A stretch of 64,000 bases of DNA from Verrucomicrobiaceae bacterium (GTDB taxonomy: Bacteria > Verrucomicrobiota > Verrucomicrobiia > Verrucomicrobiales > Akkermansiaceae), in the NCBI GenBank assembly GCA_027491155.1, contig JAIXWR010000021.1, positions 288,853 through 352,852 of the forward strand, given 5' to 3'. Below are positions 11,614 to 21,800 of the stretch, piece after piece. The first letter of the stretch is position 1; each line of letters opens with the position of its first letter. The translations under genes and the position numbers were made by a program. The notes beneath the pieces are model-generated. The model was not told the origin of the DNA and ran no database searches. It was given only the letters and a program-made list of their open reading frames with translations.

Positions 11614-11970
11614 TCACTCGCCCTTCACCGCCAGCACGTAGGCCAGCACCGCCTTCTCATCCTCCGGTGCGAGTCCCGCATGACGGATCATCTTGGGCAT
11701 CGCGTCCTCCCACTCGTCGACATCGATCTGCTCGGGCAGCATGTAGTTGTGGCACTCGCCGCACTTCAGCATGTAGGTCACGTGACCGTGCTGGAGGGTG
11801 GCCAAGGGCGTGCCGCTTTTCTTCGCCATGGCGGCGTTCGGATTCGGCACCTCGGAAATGCCTCCTTCGGCGGGATCCTCCGACTGGATATTCCCGTCGG
11901 CCGGAATGCCGGTCCCACCGCAGCCGGCCAAAACAAGGGACGCACCCGCAAGCAGCATCAATCTTCGCAT
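11614..11970 (-). CDS. Small cytochrome c lipoprotein (copy 1)
   Basis: A 118-residue protein opening MRRLMLLAGASLVLAGCGG with acylated Cys 17, then a Gly/Pro/Asp linker, then a single CGECHNYMLP heme motif near residue 71 and the helix DEWEDAMPKMIRHAGL with candidate Met ligands. It is the first gene of a probable three-gene operon: cytochrome, cytochrome, LysE exporter. Gaps are 41 bases and then an overlap. The 231-base gap upstream separates it from the divergent giant-protein operon and could hold promoters for both. Confidence 0.85.
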   Translation of the reverse strand: MRRLMLLAGASLVLAGCGGTGIPADGNIQSEDPAEGGISEVPNPNAAMAKKSGTPLATLQHGHVTYMLKCGECHNYMLPEQIDVDEWEDAMPKMIRHAGLAPEDEKAVLAYVLAVKGE

Positions 11971-12100
11971 GGCTCAGGCTAGGACGGCCCCGCCAAGGGG
12001 CTCAATCCGCAATCGTTCGCGGGGCGAAATTTCGGACACTCGGGAAAACACGCAGTTTTTTCGGATCCCGCGGACTTCCAACTTTACAGCGCGCCGATAT

Positions 12101-12114
12101 TTAGGAATTCCTAA
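12101..12114. promoter_or_regulatory. Palindrome TTAGGAATTCCTAA in an AT-rich promoter region
   Basis: A perfect 14-base palindrome lies 87 bases before gene A in a stretch (about 12050-12140) much richer in A/T than anything nearby. It is the only strong candidate control site for the 29.5-kb gene run that follows. Flanking bases extend the symmetry imperfectly. The cytochrome/LysE operon is divergent, so the site could serve both. Confidence 0.4.
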
Positions 12115-12201
12115 TTATCGCCTTTTGTTAGTCGTTGTTCTCCCCGGGCTGCTGGAGTCCGGACGACGCCCCCACCGCTGTTCCGCACCCGATTTCCCCA
12201 C

Positions 12202-13245
12202 ATGACCCTCCGTTCGATCCGGCATGCCACCCGAGTTTTCCTGATCCCGTTCCTCATGCTGGCGGGGCTGAATCCAAGCGAGGCGCAGGATGAAAGTCCG
12301 GGGCATCTGCGGACCCAGGAAATCCCGCTGACCAAGGGCTGGAACGCGGTTTACCTGGAGGTGGAGCCGGCCGATGCCGCGCCGGCGGTGGTCTTCGCCG
12401 GCCTGCCGGTGGACAAGGTGGCGACGCTTTTCAAGAACCCGGGCAACCAGCAGTTCGTCACCGATCCGGAGGTGAACCTTTCCAAGGCCCAGGGCTGGGG
12501 CGTGTGGTACGCGCCGGATCTGCCGGAGGCCTTCCTAAAGTCGCTCGATGCGATCGATGGCAACCGCGCCTACCTGATCCATGCCAAGGACAACTGCCGC
12601 TGGCGCGCCACCGGCCGGGTCACCGGAGCTCTCGCCAGCTGGCAGCCGGACGCCTTCAATTTCACCGGCTTCCCGGTCTCCGCGACCGCCCCGCCGACTT
12701 TCGCCCAGTTCTTCGCCGGCTCCACGGCTCTCAAGAACCAGTCGATCTACCGCCTCGTGAACGGCCGCTGGAAGCAGGTCCTCCAGCCCTCCGCCGAAGC
12801 GATGAGGTCCGGCGAGGCCTTCTGGATCTACTGCAAGGGCCCCTCCGACTACCAGGGTCCGCTGCGCGTCGAGGCCGCCGGCCAGGCGCTCGGACTCGGC
12901 ATGGGCCCGGCCGATCTCACGCTGCGCAACGAAGCGCCGCACCCGCTGACGCCGACCCTCCAGCACGTCCCGGGCGATGCCACGCCGCTGCCGCTTTCGA
13001 TCCTGGTGAAGACCTTCGGCGACCCCGCGGCCCCGGTGAAATCGGTGCCCGCGAACTTCCCCGCCGCCGCCTGGCAGCAGCCGCTCCCCGCCTTCGAAGT
13101 CGGCTCGGGCATGGCCATCCCCTTCGAGTGCCGCTCCGGCGAACTGCTCCGCCCCCTCCAAGGCTCGCTGCTGAAAATCACCACCGACCTCGGGACGGAG
13201 ACCTGGGTGCCGGTCACGGGCCGCCGCGACGCGCTCGGCAATTGA
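12202..13245 (+). CDS. Gene A: secreted protein of unknown function, first gene of giant operon
   Basis: A 347-residue protein with a signal peptide (about residues 1-28, ending NPSEAQ). The mature part begins LTKGWNAVYLEVEP and has repeated short beta-strand patterns with Trp: KAQGWGVWYAP, GRVTGALASWQPDAFNFTGFP, YRLVNGRWKQVLQ, GEAFWIYCKG. The pattern (measured-quantity strands, one Cys) resembles no family I can name. It lies 26 bases before gene B and probably starts the operon. The bases CACCCGATTTC lie just before the ATG, and a near-identical string precedes genes C and D. Confidence 0.75.
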   Translation: MTLRSIRHATRVFLIPFLMLAGLNPSEAQDESPGHLRTQEIPLTKGWNAVYLEVEPADAAPAVVFAGLPVDKVATLFKNPGNQQFVTDPEVNLSKAQGWGVWYAPDLPEAFLKSLDAIDGNRAYLIHAKDNCRWRATGRVTGALASWQPDAFNFTGFPVSATAPPTFAQFFAGSTALKNQSIYRLVNGRWKQVLQPSAEAMRSGEAFWIYCKGPSDYQGPLRVEAAGQALGLGMGPADLTLRNEAPHPLTPTLQHVPGDATPLPLSILVKTFGDPAAPVKSVPANFPAAAWQQPLPAFEVGSGMAIPFECRSGELLRPLQGSLLKITTDLGTETWVPVTGRRDALGN

Positions 13246-13271
13246 TCCGCCTCTCTCCCTTCACCTTCGAC

Positions 13272-15842
13272 ATGAAGCCCTCCTTTTCCCTCTCCTCGCT
13301 GCTGGCCTGCGCCCTGTGGACCGCCGCGGCACCGAACGCTTCCGCCGAAGCCAGCCCCTACCGCGGCCTGTGGGTTGGCGAGGTCGCGCTCGGCAAGGTC
13401 AACGAGGTGTCCGTGCCGCTCGACGCGCAGAACATCCCGCGCGCGTCCGACCCCAACACGCCGACACCCACCTTCGACGCCGCGAATTTCCGCCTGATCG
13501 TCCACGTCGACGCCACCGGCCGCGCCAGCCTGCTCAAACAGGTGGCCATCCTCGCCCGCAAGTCCGACCTCCAGAAGACCGAAAGCGACATGGCCCTCGT
13601 CACCGACGAGCGTCTCTACGGCTCCTTCCCTCCGCAGGCCGCCAGCCGGATCTCGAGCGTGGTCTTCGACTTCGGCGACCCGAAGGCGACCGCCGCGGTG
13701 AACCAGGTCATCGAGGCCGCCGCCACCGCCGCCGCCACCGCCGCGCAGACCAGCACGTCCCAAGCGACCGTGAAAACCGCGGCCCAGAACGCCGCCACGC
13801 CGGTGATCGCCCAGGCCGACGCCGCCGACGCGTTTTCCGATTTCCTCGCCGCCCATCTCGACGCCGTGAAGGTCCGCGCCATCGCCGGCGGCGGCTCGAC
13901 CTCCGCCGCCCGCACCGCGGCGACCGCGCTGAAGAACGGCTCCTTCTATCAGGACACGCGCGGCATCGAAATGATCGACGCGATCGAGGCCGCCCTCGCC
14001 GCGCTGCCGCCGTCCGCCACCCTCGCACAAAAGGAAAAGGCCGCCCTCAACACCGCCGCCGCCTTCGCCGAGACCGATCGCGGCTACGACCGCTTCCTCG
14101 CCGGCGAGCTGATCGGCGACGCGATCGCCGCCGCCGCGGAAAAGGTCGGCGGCACCGCGGAAGGCATCGCCTTCGCGCCGGTCACCGCCTTCCAGAGCGC
14201 CGACTCCGGCACCGCGGTGGCCGCGCTTTCCGCCGCCCACGGCCTGGTCACCGGCGACGAGATCGCGATCCAGGGCGCGGCGGTCGGGGCCTACAACGGC
14301 CTGCACACGATCGTCCGCCTCGACAACGACCGCTTCCGCCTCGCCAAGCCCTTCGTCGCCGGCGGCGCGATCGGCGGCTTCGCAGCTTCTAACAAAATCG
14401 CCCCGCTGCGCGTGACCTCGCCCGGCCACGGCCTCAGCGACGGCACCCGCATCACCATCCGCGGCTCGCTGGCCGCCTACAACGGCAGCCACCTCGTCAC
14501 GGTGATCGATGCCAACACGTTCTCGCTCCCGATCGCCTTCGATTCCGATCCCACCGACCGCGGCTTCTGGTCGGCGGAATCCGGCGACATCGTGAACTTC
14601 GAAAGCGCCCCCGGCGGCGTCTCCGGCACCAAGATCACCAGCCCCGGCCACGGTCTGAACAACGGCCAGGTCATCGAGATCCTCGGCTCCGGCCAGGCTT
14701 CCTACAACGGACCGAAAACCATCACTCGCATCGACGCCGATTCCTTCACCATCCCGGTCGCCTTCGGCGGCAATCCGGCGGTCAAGGGAAGCTGGGACCT
14801 CCCGGTGGAGATCACCGACTTCGACGCCCCGGCCACGGTGCCGACCCGCATTTCCGCCACCGCCCACGGCCTCGCCAGCGGCGACCGCATCGTGGTCGGC
14901 GGCTCGGGCCAGTCGGCATACAACGGCGAACACGCCGTCACCGTCATCGACGCGAATTCGTTCTCCATCCCGGTCCCTTGGGACGCCGCCACCGGCGATC
15001 CCGCCGTGAAAGGCAGCTGGGCCCCCGCCACCGGCGGCCAATGGCGCAAGACCGCCGCGATCCGCGCCGCGCTCGACCAGGTCGCCAAGGTCGCCGAAGC
15101 CCGCACCGCGGCCCTCAACGTCAAGCTGACCACCTACTCCGACACCCGCGCGCCCGACGCGCTGGAGCTCGTGCTTTCCTCGATCGTCGCCGAAGCCGCC
15201 CTGTCCGACTCGCCGCTCGCCGGCGAGATCGCCGCCCTCGCCGAAAAGGCCGGCCGCGACGCGCTGTCCGGCTCCGTCGCCCGTTACCCGCGCCCGACCG
15301 CCGCGCCGTCCACCGACTACACCGCCTTCGTGCGCTCCTCGACCTTCGCCGGCAGCGTGGCCACCGCCGCCGAAGCCGCCGCCACCGCCGCGCTGAAGGA
15401 AAAGAAGGACCTGCTCGCGACCCCGGCCTCGATCAAGGACAAGGCCAAGGAAGCCGCGATCAACGCGCTCGCCCCGGTGCTTTCCGCCGCCTCGCGCTCG
15501 CTGCTGACGGAGCTGCCGATGTCCGGTGACTTCGCCGCCAGCCTCGCCACCGAGATCCTGCTGCCGGCCAACCACCCGACCAATCCCTTCCGCCACCGCC
15601 GCCACCCCGACCACACCACCGGCATCGATATCCGCCGCCTGGTCAACCTGAGCTTCCAGCCGGTGAACGGCGAAACCCTCACCCGCACCGGCTACGGCGT
15701 GGACCGCATCTCCGGCGTCTATCAGGAGGAAATCCACGGCCTCCACAAGCCGCTGGGCCCCTCGAAGAACATCGGCCTCAAGGTGGCCGGCACCTTCCAG
15801 CTCCACCGCATCAGCCTGATCGACGCGCTCAACGGCCGCTGA
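13272..15842 (+). CDS. Gene B: secreted Ala-rich protein with four HGL/YNG modules
   Basis: An 856-residue protein with a signal peptide (MKPSFSLSSLLACALWTAAA, cut near NASAEA). Residues 28-140 begin YRGLWVGEVALGKVNEV and look beta-rich. Residues 140-300 are Ala-rich and probably helical (VIEAAATAAATAAQTSTSQA). Residues 304-583 hold four tandem ~68-residue modules, each with HGL, YNG and a final G-x-W. After that come more Ala-rich helices, then a beta-rich end (DRISGVYQEEIHGLHKPLG). It is presumably exported to the periplasm or outside. The longer frame open from 12504 overlaps gene A and is not used. Confidence 0.82.
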   Translation: MKPSFSLSSLLACALWTAAAPNASAEASPYRGLWVGEVALGKVNEVSVPLDAQNIPRASDPNTPTPTFDAANFRLIVHVDATGRASLLKQVAILARKSDLQKTESDMALVTDERLYGSFPPQAASRISSVVFDFGDPKATAAVNQVIEAAATAAATAAQTSTSQATVKTAAQNAATPVIAQADAADAFSDFLAAHLDAVKVRAIAGGGSTSAARTAATALKNGSFYQDTRGIEMIDAIEAALAALPPSATLAQKEKAALNTAAAFAETDRGYDRFLAGELIGDAIAAAAEKVGGTAEGIAFAPVTAFQSADSGTAVAALSAAHGLVTGDEIAIQGAAVGAYNGLHTIVRLDNDRFRLAKPFVAGGAIGGFAASNKIAPLRVTSPGHGLSDGTRITIRGSLAAYNGSHLVTVIDANTFSLPIAFDSDPTDRGFWSAESGDIVNFESAPGGVSGTKITSPGHGLNNGQVIEILGSGQASYNGPKTITRIDADSFTIPVAFGGNPAVKGSWDLPVEITDFDAPATVPTRISATAHGLASGDRIVVGGSGQSAYNGEHAVTVIDANSFSIPVPWDAATGDPAVKGSWAPATGGQWRKTAAIRAALDQVAKVAEARTAALNVKLTTYSDTRAPDALELVLSSIVAEAALSDSPLAGEIAALAEKAGRDALSGSVARYPRPTAAPSTDYTAFVRSSTFAGSVATAAEAAATAALKEKKDLLATPASIKDKAKEAAINALAPVLSAASRSLLTELPMSGDFAASLATEILLPANHPTNPFRHRRHPDHTTGIDIRRLVNLSFQPVNGETLTRTGYGVDRISGVYQEEIHGLHKPLGPSKNIGLKVAGTFQLHRISLIDALNGR
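14181..15020 (+). repeat. Four tandem HGL/YNG modules within gene B
   Basis: Module starts lie at 14181, 14370, 14589 and 14811, the last ending at 15020. Each encodes a lead strand ([IV]xx[FY]), H-G-L-x-x-G-[DTQ]-x-I, Y-N-G, then D-[AN]-x-[RST]-F and (in copies 2-4) I-P and a closing W. The first copy is the most diverged (LDNDRFRLAKPF). The pattern resembles the FCCH-like beta-barrel domain named after ubiquitin-activating E1 that also occurs in phage tail proteins. Confidence 0.75.
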
Positions 15843-15870
15843 GTTTTTCCCACCCCGATTTCACCCTTCC

Positions 15871-18800
15871 ATGATCCCGCTCCCGTCCTTCCGCACGCTG
15901 CTCGCCGGCCTCCTGCTCGGCCTCGCCGCCGCGTCCTCCGCCCGCGCGGACGTGTCCGACCTGCTCTTCACGGTGAAGATCGAGGGCGACACGAACGTGC
16001 CGACCATCGCGGTCACCAACAACTCGCCGAACCTCGAGATCACCCGCTTCGACCTGACCATCGGGGATCTCTCCAAGAACTTCGACGGCGCCGAGCAGAC
16101 CGTCACCGCGCCGCCCGGCGGCACCGCCGTCCGCACCTCCCCGCTGCCCACCTTGCGCAGCGACGTGGTCTCCTTCGCGCTCACGGGTTTCGGCCCCGGT
16201 GAAACCTTCACCTTCAAGGCCGACATCGACACCGACGGCTTCAACGACGTCCAGAACTTCAACAACGTCTTCTTCAACAACGGCGCCGCCCTCAACTCCG
16301 TCGCCACCGTTTACGCCGGCGCCGCCAGCGCCTCGCGCACGCTCGACGACAACCCGGCCACGCTGGTCTTCCGCGGCCCCAGCCGCTTCCTCCGCGTCAT
16401 CAGCACCGAGGAGGAAAACGGCGGCCCGCCGGTCCGCGGCGTGATCGTCAAGCGCGACGGCTTCGTGGTCGCCGACGACGAGACCGAATACGCCAACATC
16501 CAGGTGGCCCACGGCGACCGCATCCAGATCATCGCCCAGCAGGAGGTCTACAAGAACATCCACGCCGAATACATCACCGACCCGGAAACCATCAAGAACC
16601 AGGCCGAGGAACGCTTCGTCGCCATCGGCATGTCGGTCAACAACATCGCCCAGACCGCGGACCCCACGAACTACGACTTCGAGATCACCCGCGACACCGA
16701 CGTCCAGGTGAAGTGGGACCACTACTACGCGCTGACGATCCGCCACGACTTCAGCAAGACCCAGAGCCAGGAGGTCATCGCCGGCACCCCGTGGGCCGGC
16801 CCGCTCGCGTCCGACGCCTCCGGCAGCCCCAGCCCGCCGGCCAGCCGCCAGTGGGTGCTCAAGGGCAGCCAGCCGGTCGTCCAGATCGACGGCTTCGTGC
16901 TCGACAATTTCAGCCACCCCGGCCTCGACATCCGCCACGTGGTGAAGGGCTACCGTGCCTACGGCCCGCCCAACAACCTGGTCAGCAGCACCCAGAACAA
17001 CGCCCGCTTCCCCGCGCCCACCGGCTCGCGCGTGGACATCCGCGACCAGACCGTCGGCACCATCACCGGCTACGCCCCCAGCGGCGGCAGCACGGTGGTC
17101 ACCAACTCCCAGAACCACTCGCTCCGCGTCGGCGACTTCGTCGAGATCAGCGGCAGCGGCTACGGCCCCTACAACGGCACCTTCCAGGTGAGCGCGGTCA
17201 CGGCCAACACCTTCACCATCCCGGTCTCCTTCGGCAGCGACCCGATCGCGAAGGGCCTGTGGCGCAACGTGACCTACGTGAAGTTCTTCGGCTTCCCGAC
17301 GGTCGAGCCCCGCCAGCAGGTGAAGCCGAACTTCCTGATGTATGGCCCCGCCGGCATCACCTACGTCTGGCAGATCCAGTACGGCGTCCGCCTCAACGCC
17401 GACGATCCGACCCGCGTCGGCCTCACCCGGGTCTACGAGGTGACCCCCGGCGGCGATGTCGACCGCACGGTGCAGGACGGCGTGTCGTGGTTCGATCCCG
17501 GCACCCGTGTGAAAGTCGTTTCCGCCAAGCAGGAAAGCCGCCCCAATCCGCTGTCGCTCACCGGCTGGGTCAACGGCGACGGCTACTACTTCGCCGCCCT
17601 CGGCGAGGTCGATCCCGCCACCGGCCTGCCGACCACCGGCAGCCCCGCCGTGGTCAACGGCAGCCCGGTCGCGGTCTGGCTCCCGAACGGTCCGAACGGC
17701 GCGATCGGCTACGAGATCGCCAACCTCCAGCGCCCCGTCCGCACGCTCTGGCGCTACGGTGCCGGCGCCATCGTGGTGAACGTCACCATCGGCAAGCACT
17801 GCTTCGAGGACTACCCGCAGTTCGCCTCGATGTTCACCCAGACGCCGAACCCGATCATCAACGCGGTGCCCGATCCGATCGCCGTCGCCCCCGGCGGCGC
17901 CGCGCCCGGTGCCGAGCTGATGGCGGAGTGGGATCCCGTCAGCGCCCGCCTCTTCCCGACCATCCCCGGCCGCTTCACCGTTCCGTGGAAACCCGGCACC
18001 GACCCCGCCAACAACGCGGTCGAGGTCCGCGTCATCGCCACCCTGCCCTTCGACGCCCAGCGCCAGATCCGCGGCCACTACCCGCACATCCAGGGAGCCC
18101 CGGCCGTCGCGCTCGATCCCGACGCGACCGACAGCTTCAGCTTCAAGTCGATCAAATACTCCACCGCCGGCGCGGCCGTGGACGGCAGCAAGAAATTCAC
18201 CACCGAACGCCCCGGCATCTCGGTGCTGCTGTTCTCCAAGATCCAGAGCGGCGGCCGCGGCCAGCCGCGCGAATTCCTCCAGGTCCGCGTGGTCGACACC
18301 CGCCCCTGGGACACCAACCTGCCCGCCGTGCCGACCCAGGTCGCCGTGGGCGAGAAGATCCTCGATCCCGCCGCCGACCTCGCCAACCTCGGCACCGGCT
18401 ACGTCCTCGATCTCGCCGGCCGCGCCCGCTACAATCCCTTCATCTACAACGGTGCCAAGATGGACGGCATCGCCGCGAAGGACGTCTACGACATGGCCCT
18501 GCTGCGCGCCGACAATTCGTCGCTCAAGGTCCTCAACAAGGCCGCCCTGCCGGGACCGGTGATCGCCGTCAACGAACACCCCGGCGTCCCCGACCGCGAG
18601 CTGCCGATCATCGTGTGGTACGACGATCCTCGTAGGAACGACACCATCCTCTGGCCCTACGTCTCCCGCATCTACAAGCCCGTCTGGCCCGCCGCGAACA
18701 CCCTGCCGCAGATCGTCATCGCCAGCCAGCTCGGCAGCGACGGCAAGAACGCCACCGGCCAGGACCAGCTTGTCGCCCCGGCGCTCGGCAGCGTCCCCGC

Positions 18801-21800
18801 CGCCACCAGCTACGATCCCTCCCGCATCCAGGCGGTGCAGATCTACAGCCAGCCGGACTTCAACGCGCCCGGCTACAATCCGAACGAGGAGCACGCCCTC
18901 GTCGCCCCCTCGCTGCGCTTCCTCGACGTCTCGCCCCGCCCGCCGGCGATCTACGCCCTCCGTGACGGCGACCTGAACTATTCCAACAACACCATCACCA
19001 CCGGCACCGCGCGCTACACCTCGCACCCCTACGTCCTCGCCCAGTTCTACGACGCCGCGGCCGACGAGGTGAAGATGAAGGCCTACGCGGTCAAGCGGCA
19101 GAGCGCCAACGGCGACAACCCGTCCTACCGCTTCGCCAACAACTTCACCGCCACCACCACGAACCTGCGCAGCCAGCCCTTCGTCTCGATGAAGGCGGGC
19201 GAACCGGTGATCCCCTTCTACCCGCTCGGCGTGGCGATCGGCGCCAGCCCCGCGCCCGAAACCTTCGGCAACAACTTCTTCGCCCAGGAAGCCTACTGGG
19301 AGGACTGGCGCGGCTCGTACTGGTCGGTCTCCGGCGGCGACCGGGCCTGGTTCAACGTGTCCTTCTACTACCCGCTGGCCCCCGATTTCTGGTGGCCGCC
19401 CACCGTCCAGGTCCCGCCGGTCAAGGTGGTGAAGAGCGGCGCGCAGTACAGCGCGACCTACGATACTTCCCGTAGCGCCCGCGTGCCGGGCGTCGGCGAC
19501 TCGGTGGCCTTCCTGCCCTCGGCGGTGAAGACCAGCGCCGTCTCCAGCAACCTCCAGCAGCACCTGCCCAGCCGCGTCATCTACAAGTCCGAGTGGCCCG
19601 ACAACCCGGCCGTGCTCAAGGCCGGCGAAACGCTCACCTTCTCCGGCGGCGAATTCCGCGCCGACAACCCGACCCGCGTCGTGGTCAACAACGGCGTCTC
19701 CACCACCGTCCAGACCCCCGGGCTGCCGCAGCTCACCGCCTTCGCCTCGGCCGAGGTGGTGTTCGACTCGCTCAATCCGGACGGCGTGCAGGACCGCCTG
19801 AAGTCCTACTGGACCGCCCGCGTCGTCCAGGCGCTCGACAAGCGCACCGCCCCGCTCGCCGTCGGCAGCTTCCCGTCCGAACTCCAGCCCGCCAGCGGCC
19901 GCACGACGGTGAAGCAGGGCAAGTACGTCTTCAACGAACTGCCCGCCTCGCTCCAGAAGCGCCTGCGCTACGACCCGCTCGCCACACGCCCGGTCACCGT
20001 CAACGGCGTGACCAGCCAGGTGCCCGGCGTGCTCGAGTTCTCCGGCCTGCTCAACGACAAGGACATCGGCGACGCCACCCTGACCGCCTCGCCGCCGCAG
20101 GTCTACTCGCTGGAACCCAACATCCTCACCGCCGCCGAACGCGACGCGATCCTCGCGCTGGTCGATGTCGGCTCCACCTCCCGCACGGCCTGGGTCAACG
20201 CCGTCACCGCGCTCTACAACGCGACCCGCAACCCGGAAGGCGTTCCCGGCACCGCCGGCGAATACCTTACCGGCCTGATGAAGACCCCGCAGCTCGGCCC
20301 CGACGGCCGGATCCTCAAGGACTCCCTCGGCAACGTGCTCTACGCCAGCCCGGTCACCCCCTCGCCGATGCGCGCCTACGGCCCCGGCCTCGCGCTGGTG
20401 CCCAACGGCAACTTCCTCGACCCGAACGGCCGCCTCGCCGACAACTCGCCCTATCCCGATGAAAGCTGGGTCACCGTCGTCGAGAACAACGACCCGACCC
20501 TCGGCGGCTCGCCGATCACCCCGCACATCATCAAGGTCGACCGCAAGCAGCGCTACCGCGGCTCGATCCAGACCATCCTTTCCGACAACGTCTTCGACGA
20601 GAACATCAACCTCCGCTCCACCGGCGACTTCGGCGCGAACGCCGACGACCTGGTCTTCGAATGGTGGTACCGCCCCGACGACGGCAGCCTGAACGTCCCG
20701 CCGCCCGACCTCATCCCGGCCGGCCAGCCGAACCCGTGGAAGCTCTTCCCCGATCCGAGCGGACAGGCCGGCAGGTCGCGCTACCAGATCACCCTGAAAG
20801 GCAACCCGAATGCCCCGGAAGCCCTGCTCGCCGACACCTTCTGGTTCGCCCGCTACCGCCACCGCAACGACAACGCCAGCGGCACCAACTGGAAACTCAC
20901 CCAGCCCGACGGCCGCCAGGGCGTCAACTTCACCTGGGCCGGCGCCGGCAACTCGCAGCCCTTCGTCGATGCCGACCTCGACGGCTACCCCGACTTCCGC
21001 GCCCAGCTCGCCCAGGGCTGGATCAAGCGCGTGCTCGACGCCGTCAACCCCTACGAAGCCCGCATCCGCGACTTCGAGGGCGACGCGCCGTCCACCCTCG
21101 CCTCGATGGTCGCGCAGTTCGGCGCCCGCTACGAAGGCCCGGTCGCGCTCAACCCGGCGAAGAACGTCATTGAGAACGTCGGCCTGATCGAACTCTACCA
21201 GACCATCCTCAACCGCGGCCGCAACCTCAGCATCGACCTCTCGACGCCGGTTTCCACGCCCGCGATCTCCAACGCGCTGCAGCTCGCCTCCACCCGCATC
21301 GCCGACTTCTACACGCTGCTCGGCAACGAGGCCTACGTCGATGCCGGCGACCCGACCATCGGCCACGGCAGCGACAGCGCCGACTACGGCAGCCTCGCCA
21401 CCTCGGTGTTCGCCTTCCAGAACCAGATGTCCTCGCCGATCCAGGAGGAACTCGCGCTGCTCCGCGGCGTCGACGACTTCTTCGCGCGCCCCGTTTACAA
21501 CCGCCTGTTCTGGAACTTCACCAAGGGCGAGGGCGAGGCCGCCTACGCGACGAACTACAATGTCAGCGACATCAATGCCGACGGCTTCATCGACGAGGAC
21601 GACGCGATGATCCAGTTCCCGCAGGGCCACGGCGACGCCTGGGGCCACTACCTCACCGCCACCCGCGCGACCTACGACCTGCTGCGCCATCCGGCCTTCA
21701 ACTGGGTCTCCCGCGCCGAAAGCTACAACCTCCAGGACATCGTCATCAGCGTCGATTTCCTCGACGAGCGGAAGTTCGCCGCCACCGCCGCCGCGAAAGC

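Noticed and set aside
12504..13271. N-terminal extension of gene B overlapping gene A
   Set aside because: The frame is open, but gene A is in a different frame with a clear signal peptide, and gene B has its own signal peptide at 13272.
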